Below are positions 5,764-11,936 of a stretch of 13,638 bases of DNA, piece after piece. Source of the stretch: Sporomusaceae bacterium UBA1887. Lineage in GTDB: Bacteria; Bacillota; Negativicutes; Sporomusales; DSM-15969. Position 1 is the stretch's first letter, and each line of letters starts with the position of its first letter. The notes below the pieces were generated by a model. That model had not been told where the DNA came from, ran no database searches, and worked only from the letters and a program-made list of their open reading frames with translations. The position numbers and the translations under genes are program-made. The DNA is taken from positions 1 to 13,638 of the forward strand of contig DDHB01000092.1 of assembly GCA_002337925.1 (NCBI GenBank). Reading direction: 5' to 3'.

Positions 5764-6885
5764 ATGGCCAAAAAACTAAGTGGATCACGAGTGAATCGAT
5801 CAAATAAAGATAATGACGGACAAATACAGGCTGGCGTCCATTATGTACGCCATGCTGTGCAAGAAGAGCGCTGGAAGCATGAGCATGAATATAATCTTGC
5901 TCTTGAAGGACAGTTGGCTAGTTTGAGTAAGCTGTCTTACGAACCGGTCGATTATCAGCCACTCTTAGAACGGCAAGCCTTTGTAGAAAGAAGTATTCCG
6001 AATTTTGATCATTTGCCTGTTGAGGCTAAGCGTAAAGTAGAGGAAAGCTTCATTACTCCGTTAGCAACTAAAGGTGGTGGACTAGTTGTAGGCGTAATTG
6101 CCATGTTACTCAGTAATAGTAATGCCCTGTTTTTAGGAGCAACATTTGTAGTAAATGTTTTTCTGGCAGTTTCTATATACTTAACAGCGCAGGATCGCCA
6201 GAAAGCAATTAATACGGCAGTTGCCAATGCAGAACTGGAGGGCGAAAGACGGCGCACTGCGATTGAACAACAGATCGAAGCAGAGCGGGCTGAACATGAC
6301 AAAAAAGAAGATGAAAGAATCGGGGCAATAGAAAGACTGCTGGCAGGTGAAAGATCAGCTATACTTGCCCGCTTGGATGAAGTTCTATCCAAAATGATTA
6401 TGCCATCTCCAATTGAGCTTAATATTGATATATTAAACAACATATTACTAGTAAGAGTATGGTTACCTGATAAAGTCGTTATTCCGACGCATATATCCAG
6501 TTTATCAAGTGCCGGAAGAGTTCGTTATGAACAAAAAGAACCTAGGCAAATCAATAAACAATACATCGAATTATGTGCGGCAATTGTTATGCAGGTTATC
6601 GCGTGCATATACGAAAACATTCCTTCGATTGATAAGAGCTATTTTCAAGGATTCATTAAGGGCGACACCCAGGATGAATGTGTTATTGATTTAGTTGTGG
6701 ATCGAGATATGGTGCAAACAATTTGCCGATCTAATTCGGGACTAGCCGCTATTCGAGCTGCTGAAGGGAGCTTAACCTGTGATACCAATCTGGTTATAGA
6801 ACCCGTTAAGCCCAGTGTACCGGATGGATGGTCCGATGACAAACTGCAATTAATCCATGCTTTGAAGGTCCGAATTTATAAATAG
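5764..6885 (+). CDS. Unrecognised membrane/coiled-coil protein, 373 aa
   Basis: I do not recognise a named family. The ATG follows a strong AGGAGG site (spacing about 6). Parts in order: a polar, basic N-terminus (MAKKLSGSRVNRSNK); a charged helical region to about 98; a hydrophobic hairpin at about 104-117 and 120-141, GGGLVVGVIAMLL then ALFLGATFVVNVFLAVSIYL; a long charged coiled-coil-like helix at about 142-212 rich in Glu, Arg and Ala (AELEGERRRTAIEQQIEAERAEHDKKEDERI); and a globular C-terminal domain at about 213-373 (IELNIDILNNILLVRVWLP, QYIELCAAIVMQVIACIYE, CVIDLVVDRDMVQTICR). No nuclease, kinase, protease or sensor motif is apparent. The short hydrophobic hairpin suggests both ends face the cytoplasm. 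It is divergent from pyrP and upstream of superoxide reductase by 115 nt. No hairpin terminator is seen after it. Confidence 0.8.
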   Translation: MAKKLSGSRVNRSNKDNDGQIQAGVHYVRHAVQEERWKHEHEYNLALEGQLASLSKLSYEPVDYQPLLERQAFVERSIPNFDHLPVEAKRKVEESFITPLATKGGGLVVGVIAMLLSNSNALFLGATFVVNVFLAVSIYLTAQDRQKAINTAVANAELEGERRRTAIEQQIEAERAEHDKKEDERIGAIERLLAGERSAILARLDEVLSKMIMPSPIELNIDILNNILLVRVWLPDKVVIPTHISSLSSAGRVRYEQKEPRQINKQYIELCAAIVMQVIACIYENIPSIDKSYFQGFIKGDTQDECVIDLVVDRDMVQTICRSNSGLAAIRAAEGSLTCDTNLVIEPVKPSVPDGWSDDKLQLIHALKVRIYK

Positions 6886-6910
6886 GCATTATTCTTTAAA
6901 AAAAATTAGT

Positions 6911-6920
6911 GATAATTATC
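6911..6920. promoter_or_regulatory. GATAATTATC palindrome upstream of superoxide reductase
   Basis: This perfect 10-bp palindrome lies 80 nt before the superoxide reductase start. With the preceding T it contains a full TGATAAT half-site of the Fur/PerR type, but the opposite half is poor. It could be a metal- or peroxide-responsive site or chance in A/T-rich DNA. Promoter boxes downstream (TATACT at 6955-6960, TACAAT at 6964-6969) lack good -35 partners. Confidence 0.25.
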
Positions 6921-7000
6921 CTTATATTAGAGGAATTTTTAATTAAATAGGTAATATACTAATACAATGCTAATCATTTCCAATAATAAGGAGGACTATC

Positions 7001-7396
7001 ATGAAATTTGCTGAGGTTATGAAAACTGATGACTGGAAAACAGAAAAACACGTACCGGTGATTGATTGTCCCGATACAGTCAAAGCAGGTGCTAAAGTGG
7101 CTGTTGAAGTAGGTGTTGGCAACGAGATTGCTCATCCCAACACAACAGAGCATCACATTCGCTGGATTAAGCTTTATTTCATGCCCGAGAATGGCAAATT
7201 TGCTTATGAGTTGGCTAATTTTGATTTTGCTGCCCATGGCGAATCCGTTGAAGGAGCTAATAAAGGTCCTGCCTACACTGAGCCATTTGGCAAAGCTTTG
7301 ATCAAACTTACTTCATCAGGAACGTTATTGGCGACTGCGTACTGTAATATTCACGGAATTTGGGAGAATTCCAAGAAGATTGTAGTAGAAGCATAA
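7001..7396 (+). CDS. sor: Superoxide reductase, class II (neelaredoxin type)
   Basis: 131 residues. The enzyme reduces superoxide to hydrogen peroxide without making oxygen, taking electrons usually from rubredoxin; it is typical of anaerobes and cytoplasmic. The catalytic Fe(His)4Cys site can be read directly: EKHVP at 15-19 (Glu15 lid residue, ligand His17), His45 in IAHPNTTEHH (42-51), His51, and CNIHG with Cys115 and His118. This spacing matches the Pyrococcus enzyme (Glu14, His16, His41, His47, Cys111, His114). The N-terminal desulforedoxin-type FeCys4 domain is absent, so it is the one-iron form, not desulfoferrodoxin. The ATG follows AAGGAGG with 7-nt spacing. A strong terminator follows, so it is probably monocistronic unless read through from the upstream gene. 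Confidence 0.96.
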   Translation: MKFAEVMKTDDWKTEKHVPVIDCPDTVKAGAKVAVEVGVGNEIAHPNTTEHHIRWIKLYFMPENGKFAYELANFDFAAHGESVEGANKGPAYTEPFGKALIKLTSSGTLLATAYCNIHGIWENSKKIVVEA

Positions 7397-7408
7397 GGAA
7401 ACTAGTTG

Positions 7409-7435
7409 TGCCCCGGTGAGAACCGGGGCATTTTT
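7409..7435 (+). terminator. Terminator of superoxide reductase
   Basis: TGCCCCGGT (7409-7417) and ACCGGGGCA (7422-7430) form a perfect GC-rich 9-bp stem with a GAGA tetraloop, followed by five T residues. Confidence 0.93.
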
Positions 7436-7458
7436 ACATCCTCATGACTCAAATATTA

Positions 7459-7487
7459 TTGGAAGATAGTAAACAAGATCATATAAT
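7459..7487 (+). promoter_or_regulatory. Sigma-A promoter of aspartokinase
   Basis: TTGGAA (7459-7464) and a perfect TATAAT (7482-7487) are separated by exactly 17 nt. Initiation near 7494 gives a leader of about 97 nt, too short for a full lysine riboswitch. Confidence 0.7.
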
Positions 7488-7590
7488 GACGAAATACATA
7501 CATTTATGTCTATTGCAAAGAGGAAATTGTCTCTCTCCAGAGAATATAGATAAAGGGAAATAGAATTCTATTGGATGAGGGAGATGCGAA

Positions 7591-8811
7591 GTGTCTTTAG
7601 TTGTAAGAAAATTTGGCGGCAGTTCGGTGGCTACACCGGAAAAAATAAAAGCAGTGGCCGCAAGAGTATTGCGGGACAAGAAGCCCGAAGACAAAATAGT
7701 AGTGGTTGTATCTGCAATGGGAGATACAACAGATGAATTAATCGGCTTAGCAAAAGCAATGACCGGTAAGCACTATGGCCGGGAGATGGACATGCTTTTA
7801 TCTACTGGTGAACAAATTACTATTGCGTTACTGGCAATGGCTTTTTCTGAAATGGGCCACCCGGCAATTTCTTTTACAGGATTTCAAGCCGGGATTCACA
7901 CAAGTGCTACGTACGGTAAGGGACGAATTAATGAGATTGAACCACAACGTGTATTAGACGAATTAGAAGCGGGAAAAATTGTCGTTGTAGCCGGTTTTCA
8001 GGGAATTAATGCTTGTGGTGATATTGTGACTTTGGGGCGGGGTGGATCGGATACTACTGCAGTAGCGCTTGCCGGTGCCATCAGTGCAGATGTTTGTGAA
8101 ATTTTTACAGACGTAGAAGGAATATACTCAGCTGATCCGCGAATAGTTGTTAATGCGAAAAAAATGCAGGAAGTTACTTATAATGAAATGCTTGAAATGG
8201 CTCGCTTAGGTGCTCTTGTCATGCAGCCCCGGTCGGTGGAAATGGGAAAGCATTATCATGTACCCATTCACGTACGCTCAACATTTACAGAAAAAACAGG
8301 GACAATCATCAGGGAGGAATATACGATGGAAGAACGTGAATTTATTATACGAGGGGTAACCCATGATACGAATGTAGTCAAAATTGCTGTATTGGGTGTT
8401 CCTGATCGCCCGGGAATTGCTTACAAGATTTTCTCAGCGCTGGCAGAGGCTAACATTGATGTAGATATGATTGTTCAGAGTATCCGCAATGCAGATAAAA
8501 ATATGAATGATATTGTGTTTACTGTTACTAAGCCAGACTTAGTACAAGCAAAAGAGATTCTGGACGAAATTGCCCGTGAGTTAGATCTTTTGGATGTGGT
8601 TATAAAAGAAACGGTAGCCAAAGTCTCTGTTGTTGGTGCCGGTATGCTTGGCAGCCCGGGAATTGCCGCAACGATGTTTGGTGCATTAGGAGACGCCGGA
8701 ATCAATATTGAAGTTATCAGTACATCTGAGATTAGCATTTCCTGCTTAATTGATGCAGGGCAAGTAAGAGAAGCGGTTAATGCAATTCACCAGCGTTTCT
8801 TCCCGGAATAA
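7591..8811 (+). CDS. lysC: Aspartokinase (lysine-sensitive type), alpha subunit
   Basis: 406 residues. It phosphorylates aspartate to 4-phosphoaspartate, the first step toward lysine, threonine, methionine and diaminopimelate, which this organism also needs for peptidoglycan and spore dipicolinate. Kinase landmarks: KFGGSSV at 7-13, STGEQ at 71-75, GFQGIN at 135-140, the nucleotide-binding LGRGGSDTTA at 148-157 and FTDVEGIYSADPR at 172-184. The C-terminal third carries two ACT regulatory domains (about 263-335 and 342-403; VLGVPDRPGIA and VVGAGMLGSPGIAA). Length and layout match Bacillus aspartokinase II (408 residues), which is lysine-inhibited. The start is GTG with GAGGGAG about 8 nt upstream; a nearby ATG is out of frame. 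It has its own promoter and terminator. A second start inside the gene is listed separately. Confidence 0.96.
   Translation: MSLVVRKFGGSSVATPEKIKAVAARVLRDKKPEDKIVVVVSAMGDTTDELIGLAKAMTGKHYGREMDMLLSTGEQITIALLAMAFSEMGHPAISFTGFQAGIHTSATYGKGRINEIEPQRVLDELEAGKIVVVAGFQGINACGDIVTLGRGGSDTTAVALAGAISADVCEIFTDVEGIYSADPRIVVNAKKMQEVTYNEMLEMARLGALVMQPRSVEMGKHYHVPIHVRSTFTEKTGTIIREEYTMEEREFIIRGVTHDTNVVKIAVLGVPDRPGIAYKIFSALAEANIDVDMIVQSIRNADKNMNDIVFTVTKPDLVQAKEILDEIARELDLLDVVIKETVAKVSVVGAGMLGSPGIAATMFGALGDAGINIEVISTSEISISCLIDAGQVREAVNAIHQRFFPE
8326..8811 (+). CDS. lysC: Aspartokinase beta subunit from internal in-frame start
   Basis: An ATG at codon 246 of lysC is preceded by AGGGAGGA (8311-8318) with 7-nt spacing, a ribosome site as good as any in the window. 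It would give a 161-residue protein with both ACT domains and no kinase domain. In Bacillus subtilis aspartokinase II, the same gene makes a beta subunit of about 163 residues from an internal start at the equivalent place, and the enzyme is an alpha2beta2 tetramer. The match in position and size, plus the unusual ribosome site inside coding sequence, makes the same arrangement very likely here. Translation itself cannot be seen from sequence. Confidence 0.78.
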   Translation: MEEREFIIRGVTHDTNVVKIAVLGVPDRPGIAYKIFSALAEANIDVDMIVQSIRNADKNMNDIVFTVTKPDLVQAKEILDEIARELDLLDVVIKETVAKVSVVGAGMLGSPGIAATMFGALGDAGINIEVISTSEISISCLIDAGQVREAVNAIHQRFFPE

Positions 8812-8830
8812 TTTGCTTTAAAAGGCTATA

Positions 8831-8879
8831 AAGCAGTTTGATTATCCTGATTTAATTAGGATAATCAAACTGCTTTTTT
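8831..8879 (+). terminator. Terminator of lysC
   Basis: AAGCAGTTTGATTATCCT (8831-8848) pairs perfectly over 18 bp with 8858-8875 around a 9-nt loop and runs into six T residues (8874-8879). Confidence 0.93.
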
Positions 8880-8920
8880 CTGTATCTGCTGATATTGAGC
8901 CATTTATTGGCAGGCGGCAA

Positions 8921-8950
8921 TTCACAGGACTTTTGTCGTATTTATAGAAT
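8921..8950 (+). promoter_or_regulatory. Candidate sigma-A promoter of the barrel protein gene
   Basis: TTCACA (5 of 6 matches) and TAGAAT (5 of 6 matches) are separated by 18 nt. Transcription would start near 8957, leaving an A/T-rich leader of about 80 nt before the start codon at 9038. Confidence 0.45.
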
Positions 8951-9037
8951 TATGTAAACAAAATCACTTATTAACCATTTAACTGAATACTACATATTTA
9001 CTAGTTAATGGATAGCGGAGTTTGAGGAGGACGAGAG

Positions 9038-9790
9038 ATGAAGCAAAAGGTTACCGCTGCCTTATTTGCGTTGATGTTAGTTCCGGTACCAAGCTTCGCT
9101 GATTCGCCAAGTACTGATGATATGAAAACTCTTATACCGCCCCAAGCCATCAATACGGCTGAATTAACTTCCGGCAATAAGACCGTTAATGCAGACGCTA
9201 TTTTTGGCCGGCAGCCTCTTATTGTCGGCGAAGGGATGTTTATTGATATTAATGGAATGAAAGGGATATATATGGGGCCTAACAAAAGCCGGTTTCATGC
9301 AATTGGTTTCGTTGGGCAGCCTAATGAAGCAAGCATTAGCCTTGATACAATTGCACTTGATATTGGCACGACTGTTTCAGGAATAGATGTTGGTGTTGGG
9401 TATATAAAAGCAAATGATATTGAAGATAGCAAATACTGGTCTTTTAATGCCGGCACCAAGGTATCCAATAATGTAACCTTAAGTGGATCATACATGAAGA
9501 ATGATAACTCAACAGCAAATGGTTATTTGGTGCAAGCGACCTTTGGTAAAATTGAACAAAAAGGTGATATTAACTATGCAGTTTCTTATCGTGACGTTGA
9601 AGACCGGGCAGTTAATTCAAATTGGGTGAATACGGAAGCATATGCAAATTCGAAAGGGTTTCGAGCTACTGCTAATTATAAGGTTACTGAGAATGGTACC
9701 CTGAGTTTGTATCAGGACTTCACCACACGCCACGACGATGAGACTGTAAAACCTAACCAGTTTCGGGCTGAATTTAATGTAATTTTTTAA
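9038..9790 (+). CDS. Putative outer-membrane beta-barrel protein
   Basis: 250 residues. The N-terminus is a classic Sec signal peptide: MKQK, a hydrophobic core to about residue 16, then VPSFA-D with likely cleavage after Ala21. From about 84 onward the sequence is amphipathic beta-strand repeats joined by short polar turns: FHAIGFVG, TIALDIGTTVSGIDVGVGYIKA, YWSFNAGTKVSNNVTLSGSYMK, GYLVQATFG, INYAVSYRDVED, GFRATANYKVTENGTLSLYQDF. It ends in AEFNVIF, with the C-terminal Phe typical of outer-membrane barrels. These traits resemble the barrel half of the porins of Negativicutes, but I see no N-terminal SLH domain, which those porins normally use to grip peptidoglycan. It may be a small porin or a barrel fragment of that family. 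The ATG has TGAGGAGG 8 nt upstream. No terminator follows, so read-through into the spore protein gene is possible. Confidence 0.75.
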   Translation: MKQKVTAALFALMLVPVPSFADSPSTDDMKTLIPPQAINTAELTSGNKTVNADAIFGRQPLIVGEGMFIDINGMKGIYMGPNKSRFHAIGFVGQPNEASISLDTIALDIGTTVSGIDVGVGYIKANDIEDSKYWSFNAGTKVSNNVTLSGSYMKNDNSTANGYLVQATFGKIEQKGDINYAVSYRDVEDRAVNSNWVNTEAYANSKGFRATANYKVTENGTLSLYQDFTTRHDDETVKPNQFRAEFNVIF

Positions 9791-9806
9791 TCTCCAAAAT
9801 TTACAT

Positions 9807-9836
9807 GGAATTGAATTCTGGTTAAAAGCCATTCTA
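9807..9836 (+). promoter_or_regulatory. Candidate sigma-G-type promoter of the spore protein gene
   Basis: CATTCTA (9830-9836) matches the forespore sigma-G -10 consensus CATACTA at 6 of 7 positions. GGAATT (9807-9812), 17 nt upstream, matches TGAATA at 4 of 6. The -10 also lies in a small hairpin, CCATT-ctata-AATGG with outer GGTT/AACC (9820-9847), so the match could be chance. Sigma-G control is what is known for genes of this family. Confidence 0.38.
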
Positions 9837-9877
9837 TAAATGGAACCAAAATAAAAAAATTCACGGAGGTGTTCTTC

Positions 9878-10138
9878 ATGTCAAGGAGCAGAAAACCTGT
9901 GAATCCTGCAGCTCAACAGGCTCTTGAACAACTAAAGCTTGAAACCGCAGCCGAAATTGGTTTATCCGATTACAAGAATCAGTACAAAGGTGCGTTGACC
10001 TCTGCTGATAACGGTCGCGTAGGCGGTCATATGGTCCGTAAGATGATCGAAGCTCAGGAACAAAAATTCTCTGGAACTACAAGTCAAAACACTAGCGGAA
10101 CTTTAACTGCTAAATATGACGCTAACAAAAAACCCTAA
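9878..10138 (+). CDS. Alpha/beta-type small acid-soluble spore protein
   Basis: 86 residues from the ATG at 9878, with CGGAGGT 7 nt upstream; an in-frame GTG at 9869 overlaps that site and is rejected. Such proteins coat forespore DNA, shift it toward an A-like form and protect it from UV and chemical damage; they are broken down at germination to feed outgrowth. Diagnostic blocks: NPAAQQALEQLKLETAAEIGL at about 9-29, holding the region cut by the germination protease (ETAAEIG), and DNGRVGGHMVRKMIEAQEQKF at about 44-64, the DNA-contacting segment with the conserved GxVGG. The protein is longer than most (60-75 residues), with a basic N-terminal leader (SRSRKPV) and a polar tail of about 20 residues. 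A strong terminator follows. Confidence 0.95.
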   Translation: MSRSRKPVNPAAQQALEQLKLETAAEIGLSDYKNQYKGALTSADNGRVGGHMVRKMIEAQEQKFSGTTSQNTSGTLTAKYDANKKP

Positions 10139-10155
10139 TTGAGTTCATGTTAAAT

Positions 10156-10185
10156 GCAAAAGCAGGCCGAATGGCCTGCTTTTGC
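10156..10185 (+). terminator. Terminator of the spore protein gene
   Basis: GCAAAAGCAGGCC (10156-10168) and GGCCTGCTTTTGC (10173-10185) form a perfect 13-bp stem with a GAAT loop. The T-run is inside the stem's 3' arm, and the A-rich 5' arm would let it work in the other direction too. Confidence 0.85.
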
Positions 10186-10356
10186 TATATGCATGATAAC
10201 CAGCATTTTTTTTATTATTTAAATCAAGTGACAGGATTTACCTAACTTCTCCAGAATAAGTAACAATATTTGGTATAAGGAGGCTTGCGATATAACAGCT
10301 CATTTTGACCACGACCGTAATTGTGAGCCAGTTAGCCTGCAGGAGAGAATTGTACT

Positions 10357-10413
10357 GTGATGGCGATGATCATTAATGAGATAACAGGAAAACGCAACGC
10401 CGATCCTGAGTAA
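10357..10413 (+). CDS. Possible 18-codon ORF upstream of asnS
   Basis: A GTG directly followed by ATG opens an 18-codon frame, read MMAMIINEITGKRNADPE, ending in TAA. AGGAGAG (10341-10347) lies 9 nt before the GTG, and a predicted hairpin ends just before it. It could be a leader peptide or a real small protein, but it is short enough to occur by chance, and only two of its codons are Asn, so an Asn attenuator is not supported. Confidence 0.2.
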   Translation: MMAMIINEITGKRNADPE

Positions 10414-10445
10414 TGCTTTATAGAGTTTTTAACCTGGTTACATTA

Positions 10446-10542
10446 GGGCGTATCTGAAAACTCTCTGACTACTTCCTGACGCACTTTTTACACTATACTG
10501 CGGCTCGTCATTGGTCAGCCTGCTAGTTTTCAGACACTTCCC
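10446..10542. mobile_element. MITE-like inverted-repeat element
   Basis: The ends are imperfect terminal inverted repeats: GGGCGTATCTGAAAAC on the left (10446-10461) and, read on the other strand, GGGAAGTGTCTGAAAAC on the right (10542-10526). They differ by a one-base gap and a few substitutions; the 10-bp core TCTGAAAAC(T) is shared. Looser complementarity continues inward, with CTGAC on the left and GTCAG on the right. At about 97 bp it is too small to code and looks like a miniature transposable element or a palindromic extragenic repeat. No clear target-site duplication is visible. It ends 34 nt before the asnS start, so it may supply or disturb the asnS promoter; a TATACT (10494-10499) lies inside it. 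Confidence 0.5.
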
Positions 10543-10576
10543 AGTTGTGTTAATTGCACAAAAGGAGTGGTAGCAT

Positions 10577-11869
10577 TTGGAGACAGTTTTAATTAAAAAT
10601 TTAGGCAGTCATGTAGGTCAGCAGGTTACAATTCAGGGGTGGCTGTATAATCGCAGGTCATCAGGGAAGATTCAGTTTCTGATTGTCCGGGATGGCAGCG
10701 GTTTGGTACAGGGTGTTATGGTAAAAAAAGAGATTGCACCTGAATTATATGAAGCAGCCCAAACACTTACCCAGGAAAGCTCTTTAAAACTAACCGGCAT
10801 TGTTATGGATGAGCCCCGTGCCTTAGGCGGCTATGAAATGCAGGTAACAGGAGTGGAAATCGTAACAATTGCTGAAGAGTATCCCATTACGCATAAAGAG
10901 CATGGTGTCGATTTTCTAGCAGAACGACGTCACTTGTGGATTCGTACACCCCGGCAAGTCGCGATATTGCGCATTCGTTCAGAGATCGAGCATGCGTTAC
11001 GGGAATTTTTCTATCAGCATGATTTTGTACTCGCTGATGCACCAATCATAACGCCTGCAGCATGCGAAGGCACAACAAACCTGTTTGAATTGGACTATCA
11101 TGGTGATAAAGGCTATTTATCACAGAGTGGACAGCTCTATAATGAAGCAACCGCATTAGCGTTAGGGCGGATTTATTGTTTTGGACCGACCTTCCGGGCT
11201 GAAAAATCTAAGACCCGCCGTCATTTGCTGGAGTTTTGGATGATTGAAGCTGAAATGGCTTATTTTGATGTAGATGATAATATGAAATTGCAAGAAGAAA
11301 TGATCTGTTTTGTTATTCAGCGCGTCTTGAAAAAATGTGCCAATGAATTGCAGACTCTAGGGCGGGATGTTGCCAAGCTTGAGGCCGTAAAACTGCCTTT
11401 TCCGCGTATTAGCTATACTGATGCGGTAGAAATACTGAAACAGGCCGGCGAAGATTTTGTATGGGGAGACGACTTTGGCGCACCTCATGAAACGATCATA
11501 TCCAATCATTTTAATGCACCGGTATTTGTGCATCGCTATCCGACTGCAATTAAAGCTTTTTATATGAAGCCTGATCCTGCCGACTCCAAGGTTGTTCTAG
11601 GCGCAGATCTTTTAGCTCCGGAAGGTTATGGCGAAATTATTGGCGGTGGTCAGCGGATTGATGATCTCAATTTGCTTAAGCAGCGTATTGCAGAGCATAA
11701 ATTACCCGAAGAGGCTTTTGAATGGTACCTTGATTTACGACGCTACGGTTCAGTTCCTCACTCGGGCTTTGGTCTTGGCCTGGAACGAACTGTTGCCTGG
11801 CTTTGTGGACTCGACCATATTCGGGAGACAATTCCGTTTCCACGATTATTGCATAAAATGTATCCTTGA
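10577..11869 (+). CDS. asnS: Asparaginyl-tRNA synthetase
   Basis: 430 residues, the same length as I recall for the Bacillus enzyme. It charges tRNA-Asn with asparagine using ATP in the cytoplasm. The N-terminal OB-fold anticodon-binding domain covers about 1-100 (VTIQGWLYNRRSSGKIQFLIVRDG). The class IIb catalytic core follows: EGTTNLFELDY at 164-174, YLSQSGQLYNEATALALG at 180-197, motif 2 at 203-226 (GPTFRAEKSKTRRHLLEFW), the AsnRS-typical WGDDFGAPHET at 296-306, and motif 3 GFGLGLERTVAW at 397-408. These blocks match AsnRS rather than AspRS. The start is TTG, with AAAGGAG 9 nt upstream; no better in-frame start exists. The weak start may keep translation modest. There is no T-box leader. 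It lies 67 nt before an aminotransferase gene with no terminator between. Confidence 0.96.
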   Translation: METVLIKNLGSHVGQQVTIQGWLYNRRSSGKIQFLIVRDGSGLVQGVMVKKEIAPELYEAAQTLTQESSLKLTGIVMDEPRALGGYEMQVTGVEIVTIAEEYPITHKEHGVDFLAERRHLWIRTPRQVAILRIRSEIEHALREFFYQHDFVLADAPIITPAACEGTTNLFELDYHGDKGYLSQSGQLYNEATALALGRIYCFGPTFRAEKSKTRRHLLEFWMIEAEMAYFDVDDNMKLQEEMICFVIQRVLKKCANELQTLGRDVAKLEAVKLPFPRISYTDAVEILKQAGEDFVWGDDFGAPHETIISNHFNAPVFVHRYPTAIKAFYMKPDPADSKVVLGADLLAPEGYGEIIGGGQRIDDLNLLKQRIAEHKLPEEAFEWYLDLRRYGSVPHSGFGLGLERTVAWLCGLDHIRETIPFPRLLHKMYP

Positions 11870-11936
11870 GGCCTTTTAATTGCCCGGAAATATAGTAAAG
11901 GGATATCTAAAATAATATTTATGGGAGGAAGAAAAA

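Larger units (their letters stand above)
10186..10576. other. Long intergenic region before asnS
   Basis: This 391-bp stretch has no gene comparable to its neighbours. It contains a possible hairpin at 10281-10338, with outer AGGCT/AGCCT (10281-10285 and 10334-10338) and inner GCTCA/TGAGC (10298-10302 and 10324-10328). It also holds the short ORF at 10357-10413 and the MITE-like inverted repeat at 10446-10542. No T-box specifier or antiterminator motif (GGGTGG-ACCGCG type) is present. I could not place the asnS promoter with confidence. Confidence 0.5.

Noticed and set aside
7488..7590. Lysine riboswitch before lysC
   Set aside because: Only about 97 nt lie between the predicted transcript start and the start codon, far less than the usual size, and no leader terminator is present.
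9869..9877. GTG start for the spore protein
   Set aside because: The codon lies within the ribosome site itself; the ATG at 9878 has ideal 7-nt spacing.
10186..10576. T-box leader for asnS
   Set aside because: No T-box antiterminator sequence of the GGGTGG-ACCGCG kind and no terminator before the start codon.
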